A model generated the notes under the pieces. It was not told the DNA's origin, did no database searches, and worked only from the letters and a program-made list of their open reading frames with translations. The translations under genes were made by a program, and so were the position numbers. From Pseudooceanicola pacificus (GTDB taxonomy: Bacteria; Pseudomonadota; Alphaproteobacteria; Rhodobacterales; Rhodobacteraceae), in the NCBI RefSeq assembly GCF_009789075.1, contig NZ_WNXQ01000007.1:1-64000 (forward strand): a stretch of DNA of 64,000 bases, in the 5' to 3' direction. Below, piece by piece: positions 8,471 through 17,614 of this stretch (positions are counted from its first letter, which is position 1; each line of letters begins with the position of its first letter).

Positions 8471-9343
8471 ATGAGCGGAACGAGCCGGGCGGACGTCTTG
8501 AGCGCCGTCGTCTGGATGAGCGGCGCGGTCGGCTCTTTCATCGCCATGGCGGTGGCGGCGCGGGCGGTCAGCTTCGAACTCGACACCTTTGAAATCATGA
8601 CCTATCGCAGCGCGGTCGGGGTGCTGATCGTGGTCGTGGTGCTGACCCTGCGCGGCCGCTGGCACGTGGTGCGGGTCCGCAAGATGCCGCTGCATTTCGC
8701 CCGCAACCTGGCGCATTTCACCGGGCAGAACCTGTGGCTGCTGGCGGTGATGACGATCCCGCTGGCCCAGGTCTTTGCGCTGGAATTCAGTGCGCCGATC
8801 TGGGTGGTGGTGCTGTCGCCGCTGATGCTGGGCGAACGGATGACGGTGATGCGCTGGCTGGCGGCGCTGCTCGGCTTTGCCGGGGTGCTGATGGTCGCCC
8901 GACCCGGCGCGCAAGAGATCAGCCCCGGCCTGCTGGCAGCCGCCGCCGCGGCGATCTGCTTTGCCCTGAACTACGTGATCACCAAGCGGCTGACCCGGAC
9001 CGAGGCGACCGGGTCGATCCTGTTCTGGCTGACCACCCTGCAGCTTGGCATGGGGCTGATCTGCGCGGGGTTCGACGGGGACATCGCCCTGCCCTCGCCG
9101 GCCAGCCTGCCCTGGCTGATGCTGATCGGCTGCGCGGGCCTGCTGGCGCATTACTGCCTGACCACGGCGCTGACCTTTGCCCCCGCCACGGTGGTGATGC
9201 CCATCGACTTTGCCCGCCTGCCGCTGATCGCCGTGGTCGGCGCGCTGTTTTATGCCGAACCGCTGGATATCTGGGTGCTGGCCGGGGCGCTGGTGATCTT
9301 TGGCGGCAACTACCTGAACATCTGGTCCGAGACACGTGCGTGA
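8471..9343 (+). CDS. EamA/DMT-superfamily transporter
   Basis: The 290-residue protein has ten hydrophobic segments in two EamA repeats, with the typical ALNYVITKRLTRTE linker between them. The ATG follows GGAGGA with good spacing. It probably exports a small metabolite. The next gene starts within about 50 bp and encodes another member, so the two are likely co-transcribed, but they are not close copies of each other. Confidence 0.87.
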   Translation: MSGTSRADVLSAVVWMSGAVGSFIAMAVAARAVSFELDTFEIMTYRSAVGVLIVVVVLTLRGRWHVVRVRKMPLHFARNLAHFTGQNLWLLAVMTIPLAQVFALEFSAPIWVVVLSPLMLGERMTVMRWLAALLGFAGVLMVARPGAQEISPGLLAAAAAAICFALNYVITKRLTRTEATGSILFWLTTLQLGMGLICAGFDGDIALPSPASLPWLMLIGCAGLLAHYCLTTALTFAPATVVMPIDFARLPLIAVVGALFYAEPLDIWVLAGALVIFGGNYLNIWSETRA

Positions 9344-9394
9344 ATGCACAGGTTCCGGATTGCCCGGCTGCGCGGAAAGGTATCTCGTGACCTC

Positions 9395-10318
9395 ATGAGC
9401 GAACAGAAGTCCATATCAACCGCGGCATGGGGCCAAATTCTGCTGTTGGGCCTGATCTGGGGCTGCTCCTTCCTGTCGATCTCGATCGCGCTGCGCGAGA
9501 TCGGCCCCTTCACCGCGGTGCTGCATCGCACCTTCTGGGCGATGCTGCTGCTCTGGGCCGTGGCCCTGGCCATGGGGCTGAAGGTGCCGCGCGACAGGGC
9601 GACCTGGGGCAGGTTCCTGGTGATGGGCGTGCTGAACAACGTGCTGCCCTTCTGCCTGCTGACCTGGGGACAGACCCATATCGAAAGCGGGCTGGTGTCG
9701 ATCTTCAACGCCTCGACGGCGGCCTTCGGGGTGCTGATCGCGGCGCTGGTCTTTGCCGACGAAAAGCTGACGGTGCGCAAGGCGGCTGGCGTCGGCTTCG
9801 GCATCTTTGGCGTGGCCACGGCCATGGGGCTGGGCACGCTGAAAGAGCTCGACCTGCGCTCGCTGGCGCAGCTGGCCTGCATCGGCGCGGCCTTTTGCTA
9901 TGGCTGCGCCGGTAGCTGGGCCAGGGCGCGGCTGTCGCATCTGCAGCCGCAGGTCGCGGCGGCCGGAATGCTGACGATGTCGACCCTGGTGATGATCCCG
10001 CTGGTCTGGATGATCGAAGGTCCGGTCACCCTGGCGCTGGCACCGGCAACCTGGCTGGCCATCGGGTATTATTCGCTGATCGCCACGTCGGGGGCCTTCC
10101 TGCTCTACTACTCCATCCTCGCCAAGGCCGGCAGCGGCAACCTGATGCTGGTCACCCTGCTGGTCGCCCCCGTCGCGATCCTGCTGGGCGCGGTGGTTCT
10201 TGGCGAAACGCTGTATCCCCGGCAATACGCCGGTTTCGTGATCATCGCCTGCGGGCTGGCGATCCTGGACGGGCGGATCCTGCGGCTGCTGAAGCCGCGG
10301 CGGCGCGATACCGTTTGA
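9395..10318 (+). CDS. EamA/DMT-superfamily transporter
   Basis: The 307-residue membrane protein has two EamA repeats of about five helices each. The first opens GLIWGCSFLSISIALREIGP, and the C-terminal repeat contains GETLYPRQYAGFVIIACG. The ATG at 9395 places about 11 residues before the first helix, as usual. An in-frame ATG at 9344, immediately after the stop of the previous gene, would add 17 residues. The ribosome site is weak for both. The substrate is unknown. Confidence 0.85.
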   Translation: MSEQKSISTAAWGQILLLGLIWGCSFLSISIALREIGPFTAVLHRTFWAMLLLWAVALAMGLKVPRDRATWGRFLVMGVLNNVLPFCLLTWGQTHIESGLVSIFNASTAAFGVLIAALVFADEKLTVRKAAGVGFGIFGVATAMGLGTLKELDLRSLAQLACIGAAFCYGCAGSWARARLSHLQPQVAAAGMLTMSTLVMIPLVWMIEGPVTLALAPATWLAIGYYSLIATSGAFLLYYSILAKAGSGNLMLVTLLVAPVAILLGAVVLGETLYPRQYAGFVIIACGLAILDGRILRLLKPRRRDTV

Positions 10319-10369
10319 CCCTGCCCGGGGCAGTCCCTAACACGGGACCGGGCAAGCAAGGCGGGCAGG

Positions 10370-11227
10370 ATGATCTACGAAACGGCCGGTGAATGGCGCG
10401 ATGCCGAACGCAGGAAGGTGCTGCTGTTCGGCATGTCAGGGCTGGGAAAAACCCATGTGTCGAACCTGCTGCGCGATGACGGGGCGTGGTTCCATTACTC
10501 GATCGATTACCGCATCGGCACCCGCTACATGGGCGAGCACATCGCCGACAATGCCAAGAAACACGCGATGCAGGTGCCCTTTCTGCGCAACCTGCTGATG
10601 ACGGATTCGATCTACATCGGGTCCAACATCACCTTCAACAACCTGTCCCCGCTGTCGACCTATCTGGGCAAACCCGGCGACACGGCCAAGGGCGGGCTGG
10701 AGTTCGACGAATACATGCTGCGCCAGTCGCAGCACCGCGAGGCCGAGGTCAACGCCCTGTCCGACACGCCGCGCTTCGCCAACCGGGCGTTCAAGCTCTA
10801 CGGCTATCCGCATTTCGTCTGCGACAGCGGCGGCTCGATCTGCGAGGTGGTGAACCCGGACGACCCCGAAGACCCGCTGCTGGCCACGCTGGAAGAGACC
10901 GCTCTGCTGGTCTGGATCCGGGGCGACGATGCCCATACCGACGAGCTGATCCGCCGCTTCGACCGCGCGCCCAAGCCGATGTATTACCAGCCCGAGTTCC
11001 TGACCGATGCCTGGGCCACCTACCAGCGCGAAACCGGCGAGACGCCCGACACCATCGACCCCGACGCCTTTGTCCGCTGGACCTATGCCCGGGCCCTGGC
11101 CCACCGGCAGCCGCGCTATGCGGCGATGGCCCGGCGCGGCATCACCGTGGAGGCGGACGAAATCGCCCGCATCAGGTCCGCCGCCGACTTCGAAGAGGTC
11201 ATAGCGCAGGCTCTTGAGGCCCGCTGA
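10370..11227 (+). CDS. P-loop ATPase of unknown function next to metA
   Basis: The 285-residue protein has a clear Walker A motif, GMSGLGKT, at residues 21-28, in a small-molecule-kinase-like setting (KVLLFGMSGLGKTHVSNLL). The rest is rich in conserved-looking acidic and aromatic stretches such as SIDYRIGTRYMGEHI and PHFVCDSGGSICEVV. I know uncharacterised ATPases of this kind in Rhodobacteraceae, but no function. There is no membrane segment. metA starts 51 bp downstream on the same strand, which hints at a methionine or thiol link without proving it. The ATG follows GGCGGGCAGG. Confidence 0.75.
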   Translation: MIYETAGEWRDAERRKVLLFGMSGLGKTHVSNLLRDDGAWFHYSIDYRIGTRYMGEHIADNAKKHAMQVPFLRNLLMTDSIYIGSNITFNNLSPLSTYLGKPGDTAKGGLEFDEYMLRQSQHREAEVNALSDTPRFANRAFKLYGYPHFVCDSGGSICEVVNPDDPEDPLLATLEETALLVWIRGDDAHTDELIRRFDRAPKPMYYQPEFLTDAWATYQRETGETPDTIDPDAFVRWTYARALAHRQPRYAAMARRGITVEADEIARIRSAADFEEVIAQALEAR

Positions 11228-11278
11228 ACAATCGCTATCTTCCGCCCGACCCGCATCAACCCGCAAAGGCCTGGTCCA

Positions 11279-12211
11279 ATGCCCATCAAGATTCCCTCCG
11301 ATCTTCCCGCCTTCGACGTGCTCACGCGCGAGGGTGTGATGGTCATGTCGGAAGACGATGCGGCGCTGCAGGACATCCGTCCGCTCAGGATCGGCCTGCT
11401 GAACCTGATGCCCAAGAAGATCCAGACCGAGAACCAGTTTGCCCGGCTGATCGGCGCGACGCCGCTGCAGATCGACTTTCAGCTGATCCGCATGACCGAG
11501 CATCAGACCAAGAACACCGCCGCCGAGCATATGGAAAGCTTCTACCGCCCGTTCTCGGAGATCGAGCACACGGGCGAGAAGTTCGACGGGCTGATCATCA
11601 CCGGCGCCCCGATCGAGCATCTGGAGTTCGAGGACGTCACCTATTGGGAAGAGATGGAACGCGTCTTTGACTGGACGCGCACCAATGTGCATTCCACCTT
11701 TGGCGTCTGCTGGGGCGGCATGGCGATGATCCATCACTTCCACGGCGTGCCCAAGCACCTGCTGCCGTCCAAGCTGTTCGGCTGTTACGAGCAGTATTGC
11801 GAGGACACGACCTCGCCCTTCCTGCGCGGGTTTTCCGATGCCTGCCTGATCCCGGTGTCCCGCTGGACCGAGATCCGGCAAGAGGATATCGACAAGGCCC
11901 CGGGGCTGACGACCCTGCTCTCCAGCCCTGTCACCGGCCCCTGCCTGGTCGAGGACGAGGCGAACCGCGGGCTCTATATCTTCAACCATTTCGAATACGA
12001 CAGCGATACGCTGAAGCAGGAATACGACCGCGACATGGACGCAGGCACCGCCATCGGCGTGCCGGTGAACTATTACCCCGGCGACGATCCGAACGCCCGC
12101 CCGCAGAACCGCTGGCGCAGCCATGCGCATCTGCTCTACGGCAACTGGATCAACCAGATCTACCAGACGACCCCTTTCGACATCGACAAGATCGGGACGG
12201 ACGGTGCTTAG
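11279..12211 (+). CDS. metA: Homoserine O-acyltransferase MetA, predicted acetyl-CoA-using
   Basis: The 310-residue enzyme activates homoserine by acylation, the first step of methionine synthesis. The MetA catalytic residues are visible: Cys144 in FGVCWGG, then His237 and Glu239 in FNHFEYD. Counting from the catalytic cysteine (Cys142 in E. coli), residue 113 here aligns with position 111, which is Gly in succinyltransferases and Glu in acetyltransferases. It is Glu here (GAPIEHLEF). The name succinyltransferase that homology alone would give is therefore probably wrong. The AAAGG at 11262-11266 is the ribosome site. The 3' end overlaps the next gene by 8 bp. Confidence 0.95.
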   Translation: MPIKIPSDLPAFDVLTREGVMVMSEDDAALQDIRPLRIGLLNLMPKKIQTENQFARLIGATPLQIDFQLIRMTEHQTKNTAAEHMESFYRPFSEIEHTGEKFDGLIITGAPIEHLEFEDVTYWEEMERVFDWTRTNVHSTFGVCWGGMAMIHHFHGVPKHLLPSKLFGCYEQYCEDTTSPFLRGFSDACLIPVSRWTEIRQEDIDKAPGLTTLLSSPVTGPCLVEDEANRGLYIFNHFEYDSDTLKQEYDRDMDAGTAIGVPVNYYPGDDPNARPQNRWRSHAHLLYGNWINQIYQTTPFDIDKIGTDGA

Positions 12212-13154
12212 GGCACTGGTCATCGTCGTCCTACTCCTGGCGCTCTTCGCGGCCGCCACCCTCTGGCGGGCCGCCCGGCGCGAGGCGCAGGCCGAGGCCG
12301 AGTTCCCGCCCGAGGGGCAGCTGATCGACGTCGGCGGCGTGCAGGTCCATGCGGTGGTGATGGGCCAGGGCCCGGATCTGGTGCTGATCCACGGCTCTTC
12401 GGGCAACACCCGCGACATGACCTTTTCCCTGGCCCCAAGGCTGGCGGAGCGCTACCGCGTCATCGTCTTCGACCGGCCGGGGCTGGGGTACACGGACAGC
12501 CTGAACGACACCGGCGAAACCCTGTCGCAGCAGGTCGACCTGCTGACCCGGGCCGCCGCGCAGCTGGGGGCCGACCGGCCCATCGTGATGGGTCAGAGCC
12601 TGGGCGGCGCGGTGGCGCTGGCCTGGGCGGTGGAACATCCGCAGGCGCTGTCGGCCCTGGTGCTGGTCTCGGCGCCCAGCCACGAATGGCCCGGCGGGTT
12701 GGGCGGCTATTACAGCGCGCTGTCGCATCCGGTCTGGGGCCCGGTGGTGGCGACGCTGATCACCGCCTGGGTGCCGCAAAGCTATGTGAAATCCGAGATC
12801 GAGTCCGTCTTTGCCCCGCAATCCGCGCCCAAGGGCTATGCCGATCGCATCGGCGCCGGGCTGACCCTGCGCCGCGCCTCGCTGCTGGCCAATGCGCGCC
12901 AGCGGGCGATCCTGAAACCGCAGATCGTCGAGATGTCGCGGCACTACGACCGCATCGCCGTCCCGGTGGAAAGCCTGCACGGCACGGCGGATGACACCGT
13001 CTATATCGACATCCATTCCGAACGGCTGGCCCGCGACTTCCCCGACCGCGTGCATTTCACCCCGCTGCCCGGCATCGGCCACATGCCCCACCACGTCGCC
13101 GAGGATGCAGTCGTCGCCGCCATCGACCGCGCGGCGGAGAGGGCGGAAGACTAG
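12204..13154 (+). CDS. Alpha/beta hydrolase with N-terminal membrane anchor
   Basis: The 316-residue protein starts at a GTG inside the end of metA (8-bp overlap), with GGGACGG upstream. Residues 2-22 are hydrophobic ([20 protein letters not shown]) and probably form a signal anchor. An alpha/beta hydrolase domain follows: HGSSGNTRD oxyanion loop, nucleophile elbow GQSLGGA, acid in HGTADDTV, and catalytic His in GIGHMPHH. It could be an esterase, haloperoxidase-like enzyme or lipase; the substrate is unknown. Overlap with metA implies coupled translation, but the protein need not serve methionine synthesis. Confidence 0.85.
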   Translation: MLRALVIVVLLLALFAAATLWRAARREAQAEAEFPPEGQLIDVGGVQVHAVVMGQGPDLVLIHGSSGNTRDMTFSLAPRLAERYRVIVFDRPGLGYTDSLNDTGETLSQQVDLLTRAAAQLGADRPIVMGQSLGGAVALAWAVEHPQALSALVLVSAPSHEWPGGLGGYYSALSHPVWGPVVATLITAWVPQSYVKSEIESVFAPQSAPKGYADRIGAGLTLRRASLLANARQRAILKPQIVEMSRHYDRIAVPVESLHGTADDTVYIDIHSERLARDFPDRVHFTPLPGIGHMPHHVAEDAVVAAIDRAAERAED

Positions 13155-13262
13155 CCGCCCGAACCGGCGCCCGGTTTCGCAAATCGCGCCCCGTCACAGC
13201 CGCACGGGGCTTCCCCCCGCCTTCCGGGGACCTTAAGTTCAGCGGAACACAAGGAGTTCCCT

Positions 13263-14132
13263 ATGTCCCTGCCCTTCGACGGTGCGATCAGCGACTTTCA
13301 CAAGACCAAGGCACCAGAGGGGATCCGCAACGCGATCAACCGCGCCGACAAGGATGACGTGATCACCCCGGACTACCCCTATTCCGAGCGGATGAACGGC
13401 AAGGCCTATGACAAGGAGCTGAGGGCGCTGCAGATCGAACTGGTCAAGCTGCAGTCCTGGACCAAGGAGACGGGCGCCCGCATCGCCTGCATCTTCGAAG
13501 GCCGCGACGCCGCCGGCAAGGGCGGCACGATCAAGCGCTTCCGCGAGAACCTGAACCCCCGTGGCGCGCGGGTCGTCGCCCTGCCCAAGCCCTCGGATAC
13601 CGAGGCCGGGCAATGGTATTTCCAGCGCTACATCCAGCACCTGCCCTCGGCGGGGGAAATCGTGTTCTTCGACCGCTCGTGGTACAACCGGGGCGTGGTC
13701 GAACATGTCTTCGGCTTCTGCACGCCCGAGCAGCGCGAACAGTTCTTCGACCAGGTCCCCACCTTCGAGAAGATGCTGGTCGACGAGGGCATCCACCTGT
13801 TCAAGTTCTGGCTGAACGTCGGGCAGGCCGAACAGCTGCGCCGCTTCCTCGACCGCGAACAGGATCCGCTGAAACACTGGAAACTCTCGTGGATCGACGT
13901 CGAGGGGCTGAAGAAGTGGGATGACTATTCCGCCGCGATCAAGGAGACGCTGGACCGGTCCGACAGCTATGCCGCGCCCTGGACGGTGATCCGCTCGGAC
14001 GACAAGCGCCGCGCCCGGCTGGCCGCGATCCGGCAGGTTCTGCTGAATGTCGATTACGACTTCCGCGACCTCAAGGCCATCGGCAAGCCCGATCCCCAGA
14101 TCGCGGGCGGGCCGGACATCTGGGATGCATAA
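13263..14132 (+). CDS. ppk2: Polyphosphate kinase 2
   Basis: The 289-residue protein is a class I PPK2, which transfers phosphate between polyphosphate and nucleoside di- or monophosphates. Walker A is [13 protein letters not shown] at about residues 79-91, and Walker B lies in [19 protein letters not shown]. The length and the PPK2 signature [10 protein letters not shown] near the C-terminus are standard. The ribosome site AAGGAG is strong. A TetR-family gene overlaps its 3' end by 8 bp, so the pair is co-translated and the regulator may control ppk2. Confidence 0.93.
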   Translation: MSLPFDGAISDFHKTKAPEGIRNAINRADKDDVITPDYPYSERMNGKAYDKELRALQIELVKLQSWTKETGARIACIFEGRDAAGKGGTIKRFRENLNPRGARVVALPKPSDTEAGQWYFQRYIQHLPSAGEIVFFDRSWYNRGVVEHVFGFCTPEQREQFFDQVPTFEKMLVDEGIHLFKFWLNVGQAEQLRRFLDREQDPLKHWKLSWIDVEGLKKWDDYSAAIKETLDRSDSYAAPWTVIRSDDKRRARLAAIRQVLLNVDYDFRDLKAIGKPDPQIAGGPDIWDA

Positions 14133-14745
14133 GAAACGCGGCTATCACCACGGCAACCTGCGTCAGGCGCTGGTCGAGGCGGCGCTGGAACTGATCGAGC
14201 AGAAGGGCCCGACCGGCTTTACCCTGTCCGAGGCGGCCAAGCAGGCCGGTGTGACCCCCGCCGCCGTCTACCGCCATTTCGACGGACGCGAGGACCTGAT
14301 CGCCGAGGCGGCGCGCCAGGGCTACGAGATCTTCGCCGACCTGATGCAATATGCCTATGACAAGGGGCAGCCCTCGGCTCTGGCGGCTTTCGAGGCGACG
14401 GGCCGCGCCTATCTTGCCTTTGCGCGCAAGTACCCGGGCCATTACATCGCGATGTTCGAAAGCGGCGTGTCGGTCAACCGCACGCCCGAGCTTGCCAAGG
14501 TCGCCCGCCGGGCCTGGGACGTGCTGGAACGCGCCGCCGGAGAGCTCTCGCAGCATATCCCGCCCGAGAAACGGCCGCCGGCCTCGATGTTCTCGGCCCA
14601 TATCTGGGCGCTGTCGCACGGGGTGGTCGAGCTGTTCGCGCGCAATTCCCCCGGCGCGCAGTCGCCCTTTCCGCCCGAGGACCTGCTGGAAAGCGGGATC
14701 GGGATCTACCTGCGCGGGCTGGGGCTGATCAATCCGGACACTTGA
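14125..14745 (+). CDS. TetR/AcrR-family transcriptional regulator
   Basis: The 206-residue protein has an N-terminal TetR helix-turn-helix: [19 protein letters not shown], then [20 protein letters not shown] at about residues 33-52. The C-terminal half is all-helical and resembles the WHG-type TetR ligand domain. It starts inside the end of ppk2. Regulation of ppk2 or its own operon is an inference from position; no operator was identified. Confidence 0.88.
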   Translation: MHKKRGYHHGNLRQALVEAALELIEQKGPTGFTLSEAAKQAGVTPAAVYRHFDGREDLIAEAARQGYEIFADLMQYAYDKGQPSALAAFEATGRAYLAFARKYPGHYIAMFESGVSVNRTPELAKVARRAWDVLERAAGELSQHIPPEKRPPASMFSAHIWALSHGVVELFARNSPGAQSPFPPEDLLESGIGIYLRGLGLINPDT

Positions 14746-14915
14746 GGCGATCCCTCCGGGTCCGACCGGCGGCTAAGCTCGCGCTGCCGCACAGGCGGCG
14801 GAGGGCCTGGTGGACCTGTGTGCCACTCGCCCCGGGACGCCGGTGCCCGGGCCCCGGACAGTGCCGCCGGCCCGAATGCCGGGACCCTTGGAGCGGAACC
14901 CGTCGCCGCCAAATG

Positions 14916-14945
14916 AAAAAGGGCCGCCAGACTGGCGGCCCTTTT
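14916..14945 (-). terminator. Terminator of the rplM-rpsI operon
   Basis: An 8-bp perfect GC stem (14921-14928 with 14934-14941), extendable inward, is flanked by AAAAA at 14916-14920 and TTTT at 14942-14945. It can therefore stop transcription in both directions. It lies 22 bp beyond the rpsI stop codon and also faces the TetR gene. Confidence 0.85.
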
Positions 14946-14966
14946 CCGAATGGACAGGCAGATGCC

Positions 14967-15467
14967 TCAGCGCTTGGAGAACTGGAAGCTCCGGCGCGCC
15001 TTGCGCTTGCCGTACTTCTTCCGTTCCACGACGCGGCTGTCGCGGGTCAGGAACCCGGCGGCCTTGAGCGCGCCGCGCAGCGAGGGATCGTAGAGTTGCA
15101 GCGCCTTCGAGATGCCGTGCTTGACCGCACCGGCCTGACCCGAAAGACCGCCACCGGCCACGGTTGCCATGACGTCGAATTCACCTTCGACACCGGCCAC
15201 CTGGAACGGCTGGCGCAGGATCATCTGCAGCACAGGACGGGCGAAGTAGACGGCCATTTCCTTGCCGTTCACCACGACCTTGCCGGAACCCGGCTTGATC
15301 CAGACGCGGGCGACGGCGTCCTTGCGCTTGCCGGTCGCATAAGAGCGGCCCAGCTCGTCACGCACCGGCTCACGCGAGATTTCGATATCTGCCGCCGCCG
15401 CGACGCCACCGACAGTCTCGGACACGGCGCCTTTCAGCTCTTCGAGCGAATTGATTTGATCGGCCAT
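14967..15467 (-). CDS. rpsI: 30S ribosomal protein S9
   Basis: The 166-residue protein contains the S9 core: [19 protein letters not shown] near residue 40, the [18 protein letters not shown] loop, and the basic tail [12 protein letters not shown] that reaches the P-site tRNA. An N-terminal extension of about 36 residues compared with E. coli is usual in alphaproteobacteria. It lies 2 bp after rplM on the same transcript. Confidence 0.97.
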   Translation of the reverse strand: MADQINSLEELKGAVSETVGGVAAAADIEISREPVRDELGRSYATGKRKDAVARVWIKPGSGKVVVNGKEMAVYFARPVLQMILRQPFQVAGVEGEFDVMATVAGGGLSGQAGAVKHGISKALQLYDPSLRGALKAAGFLTRDSRVVERKKYGKRKARRSFQFSKR

Positions 15468-15469
15468 TC

Positions 15470-15931
15470 TCAGCTCCGCGTGTTCTTGGAGTTCATCGCT
15501 TTCACATCCAGCACTTCGGGCGTCTGCGCCTCGTGCGGATGATCGGCGCCGGCATAGACCCGCAGGTTGGTCATCTGCTTGCGGGACAGGCGGTTGCCCG
15601 GCAGCATGCGCTTGATCGCAGCCGTCACGACCCGCTCGGGGTGTGCACCCTCAAGGATCTGTTCGGCGGTGCGGTGCTTGATGCCGCCCGGATGGCCGGT
15701 GTGCCAATAGTATTTCTTTTCGGTGCGCTTCTTGCCCGTCATCTGCACCTTGTCGGCGTTGATGACGATCACATTGTCGCCCATGTCCATGTGCGGGGTG
15801 AACGACGGCTTGTGCTTGCCGCGCAGCCGCATGGCGACGATCGACGCAAGACGGCCCAGAACGACGCCCTCTGCGTCGATCAGGATCCACTTCTTGTCGA
15901 TATCCGCCGGAGTCGCGGTGAAGGTTTTCAT
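15470..15931 (-). CDS. rplM: 50S ribosomal protein L13
   Basis: The 153-residue protein begins [20 protein letters not shown] and contains the L13 signature VVLGRLAS and the core [12 protein letters not shown] and [10 protein letters not shown], so the start at 15931 is secure. The frame is open further upstream but without family resemblance. It is first in the operon with rpsI. Confidence 0.97.
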   Translation of the reverse strand: MKTFTATPADIDKKWILIDAEGVVLGRLASIVAMRLRGKHKPSFTPHMDMGDNVIVINADKVQMTGKKRTEKKYYWHTGHPGGIKHRTAEQILEGAHPERVVTAAIKRMLPGNRLSRKQMTNLRVYAGADHPHEAQTPEVLDVKAMNSKNTRS

Positions 15932-15965
15932 GTCACTACCTTGAGCGTGGAATTCGGATTGCGGT

Positions 15966-15994
15966 GTTCTAAAGGTTTCCGGGGCGCAGTCAAG
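15966..15994 (-). promoter_or_regulatory. Probable promoter of rplM-rpsI
   Basis: On the minus strand TTGACT (15989-15994), a 17-bp spacer and TAGAAC (15966-15971) lie about 35 bp before the rplM start codon. The -35 matches five of six consensus bases; the -10 is weaker. Confidence 0.5.
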
Positions 15995-16127
15995 CGCAGA
16001 CATCCGGATAAAACCGTTTGAAAACAAGGCATTGCAATTACGGTATTTAAATACCCCATCAAACAGCCCGCCCCCAGGCGCCCCGCCGGCCATCGGGCCG
16101 CAGCGGCAGCGCCCGCCGCCGGCGCGG

Positions 16128-16577
16128 CTACGCCCCTGCGGGGCTGGCCGTTTCGACCCCGACCGGCGGGATCGAATAGGTCAGCGTGGCCCGCGCCACC
16201 GGCGCCGCCACGCCGTCAGAGTGGATCAGCACATCGCCCACGGCCAGAATGCGACCCAGTTTCAACAGCTTGCACTCTGCAATCAGGTCCGCCCCCGAGG
16301 CCGGACGCCGCATGAAGTCGATGGAACAGTTTGTCGTCACCGCCAGCGCGCGCGGCCCGATCATGGCAAGGACGGCCAGATAGACCGTCACATCCGCCAG
16401 CGCGAACATCGTCGGCCCCGACACCGTGCCGCCCGGGCGCAGGTGGCGGTTCTGCACCGCCAGCCGCACCGAGATGCTGTGCGGCGCCAGCGCCTCGATC
16501 CGGTATTCATTGTTCACCTGCGGGAATTCCCGTTCCAGGAACACCTGCAACTCTGCCGCATCCATCCGTAGGTCCAT
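16128..16577 (-). CDS. PaaI-family hotdog-fold thioesterase
   Basis: The 149-residue protein has the PaaI-type hotdog pattern: [25 protein letters not shown] with the central helix, then [10 protein letters not shown] and ATLTYSIPP strands. Family members hydrolyse acyl-CoA thioesters. GAGGAAA lies just before the ATG. It is divergent from an enoyl-CoA hydratase homologue whose start is 58 bp away, so both may serve the same acyl-CoA pathway. Confidence 0.85.
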   Translation of the reverse strand: MDLRMDAAELQVFLEREFPQVNNEYRIEALAPHSISVRLAVQNRHLRPGGTVSGPTMFALADVTVYLAVLAMIGPRALAVTTNCSIDFMRRPASGADLIAECKLLKLGRILAVGDVLIHSDGVAAPVARATLTYSIPPVGVETASPAGA

Positions 16578-16634
16578 GCTTTTCCTCTTCCCTTAACGGC
16601 CCTAGAGTCCGATGAAACCGGGAGGAGGCACAAG

Positions 16635-17420
16635 ATGGCAATTCTGGAACGTCACGACACGGGGGCCACCGCTCACCTGACCCTGAACGCGCCCGAGCGG
16701 CTGAACACCCTGTCCGACGCCATGCTGGCCGCGCTGCAGGGCGAACTCGACGCGATCCGCGCCGATCCCGGGGTGCGCGTCGTCATCCTGTCGGGCGCGG
16801 GCAAGGGCTTTTGCGCCGGGCACGACCTGCGCGAGATGCAGGCCGCGCGCCAGTCCGACGATGGCGGGGCCGCCGCCTTTGCCGATCTCTTTGCCCGCTG
16901 CACCCGGGTGATGGGCGCCATCCGCACCCTGCCCCAGCCTGTCATCGCGCAGGTCCACGGCATCGCCACGGCGGCCGGCTGCCAGCTGGTGGCAACCTGC
17001 GACCTGGCCGTTGCCGCCGAGGATACCCGGTTCGGCGTCAACGGCGTGAACATCGGCCTGTTCTGTTCGACCCCGATGGTGGCACTCTCGCGGAACGTGT
17101 CCCGCAAGCGCGCCTTCGAGATGCTGACCACGGGCGACTTCATCGACGCGCCCAAGGCGGTGGAGATGGGGCTGATCAACCGCTCCGTCCGCGCCGACCG
17201 GCTGGCCGCCGAAACCACCGCCCTGGCCGACAAGATCGCGGCCAAACTGGGGGCCGCCGTGCGCATCGGAAAAGAATCGTTTTACGCCCAGGTCGAGATG
17301 CCTATCGAGTCGGCCTATGCCTTCACCGGCGACGCGATGGTCAAAAACATGCTGCTCGACGACACAAACGAAGGAATCGAGGCCTTCCTCGCCAAAAGAT
17401 CGCCCGGGTGGCAGCAATAA
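16635..17420 (+). CDS. Enoyl-CoA hydratase/isomerase family protein, ECHDC3-like
   Basis: The 261-residue crotonase-fold protein has the oxyanion-hole sequence GAGKGFCAGHDLREM at about residues 55-69. In true hydratases two glutamates are catalytic. Here the first is Gln (AAGCQLVATCDL) and the second is lost in FGVNGVNIGLFCSTP. That sequence is the mark of the ECHDC3 subgroup, so hydratase activity is doubtful and the real reaction is unknown. GGGAGGAGG gives a strong ribosome site. It is divergent from the thioesterase gene. Confidence 0.85.
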   Translation: MAILERHDTGATAHLTLNAPERLNTLSDAMLAALQGELDAIRADPGVRVVILSGAGKGFCAGHDLREMQAARQSDDGGAAAFADLFARCTRVMGAIRTLPQPVIAQVHGIATAAGCQLVATCDLAVAAEDTRFGVNGVNIGLFCSTPMVALSRNVSRKRAFEMLTTGDFIDAPKAVEMGLINRSVRADRLAAETTALADKIAAKLGAAVRIGKESFYAQVEMPIESAYAFTGDAMVKNMLLDDTNEGIEAFLAKRSPGWQQ

Positions 17421-17614
17421 TCCGCCGAGTTTCTGTCCAACTGTCCGGACGGCAAGACCAGGAGCCAGGACCCCGTGCCACAATGTTGTGCATTTGAATC
17501 AGCGCCATCAGTCAATGTTTCCACAAATGCGCCACAGAAATTCCTTCGGGGCCTCTTTTGCGCCTTATTTGCAATTGCTAAGAAAAAACCGCATTTATTG
17601 AATGGACGTGAAGA

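Noticed and set aside
11228..11278. A SAM-II (metA-type) riboswitch before metA.
   Set aside because: Only 51 bp separate metA from the preceding gene, and I could not find the pseudoknot pattern there or in the short gap before the ATPase gene.
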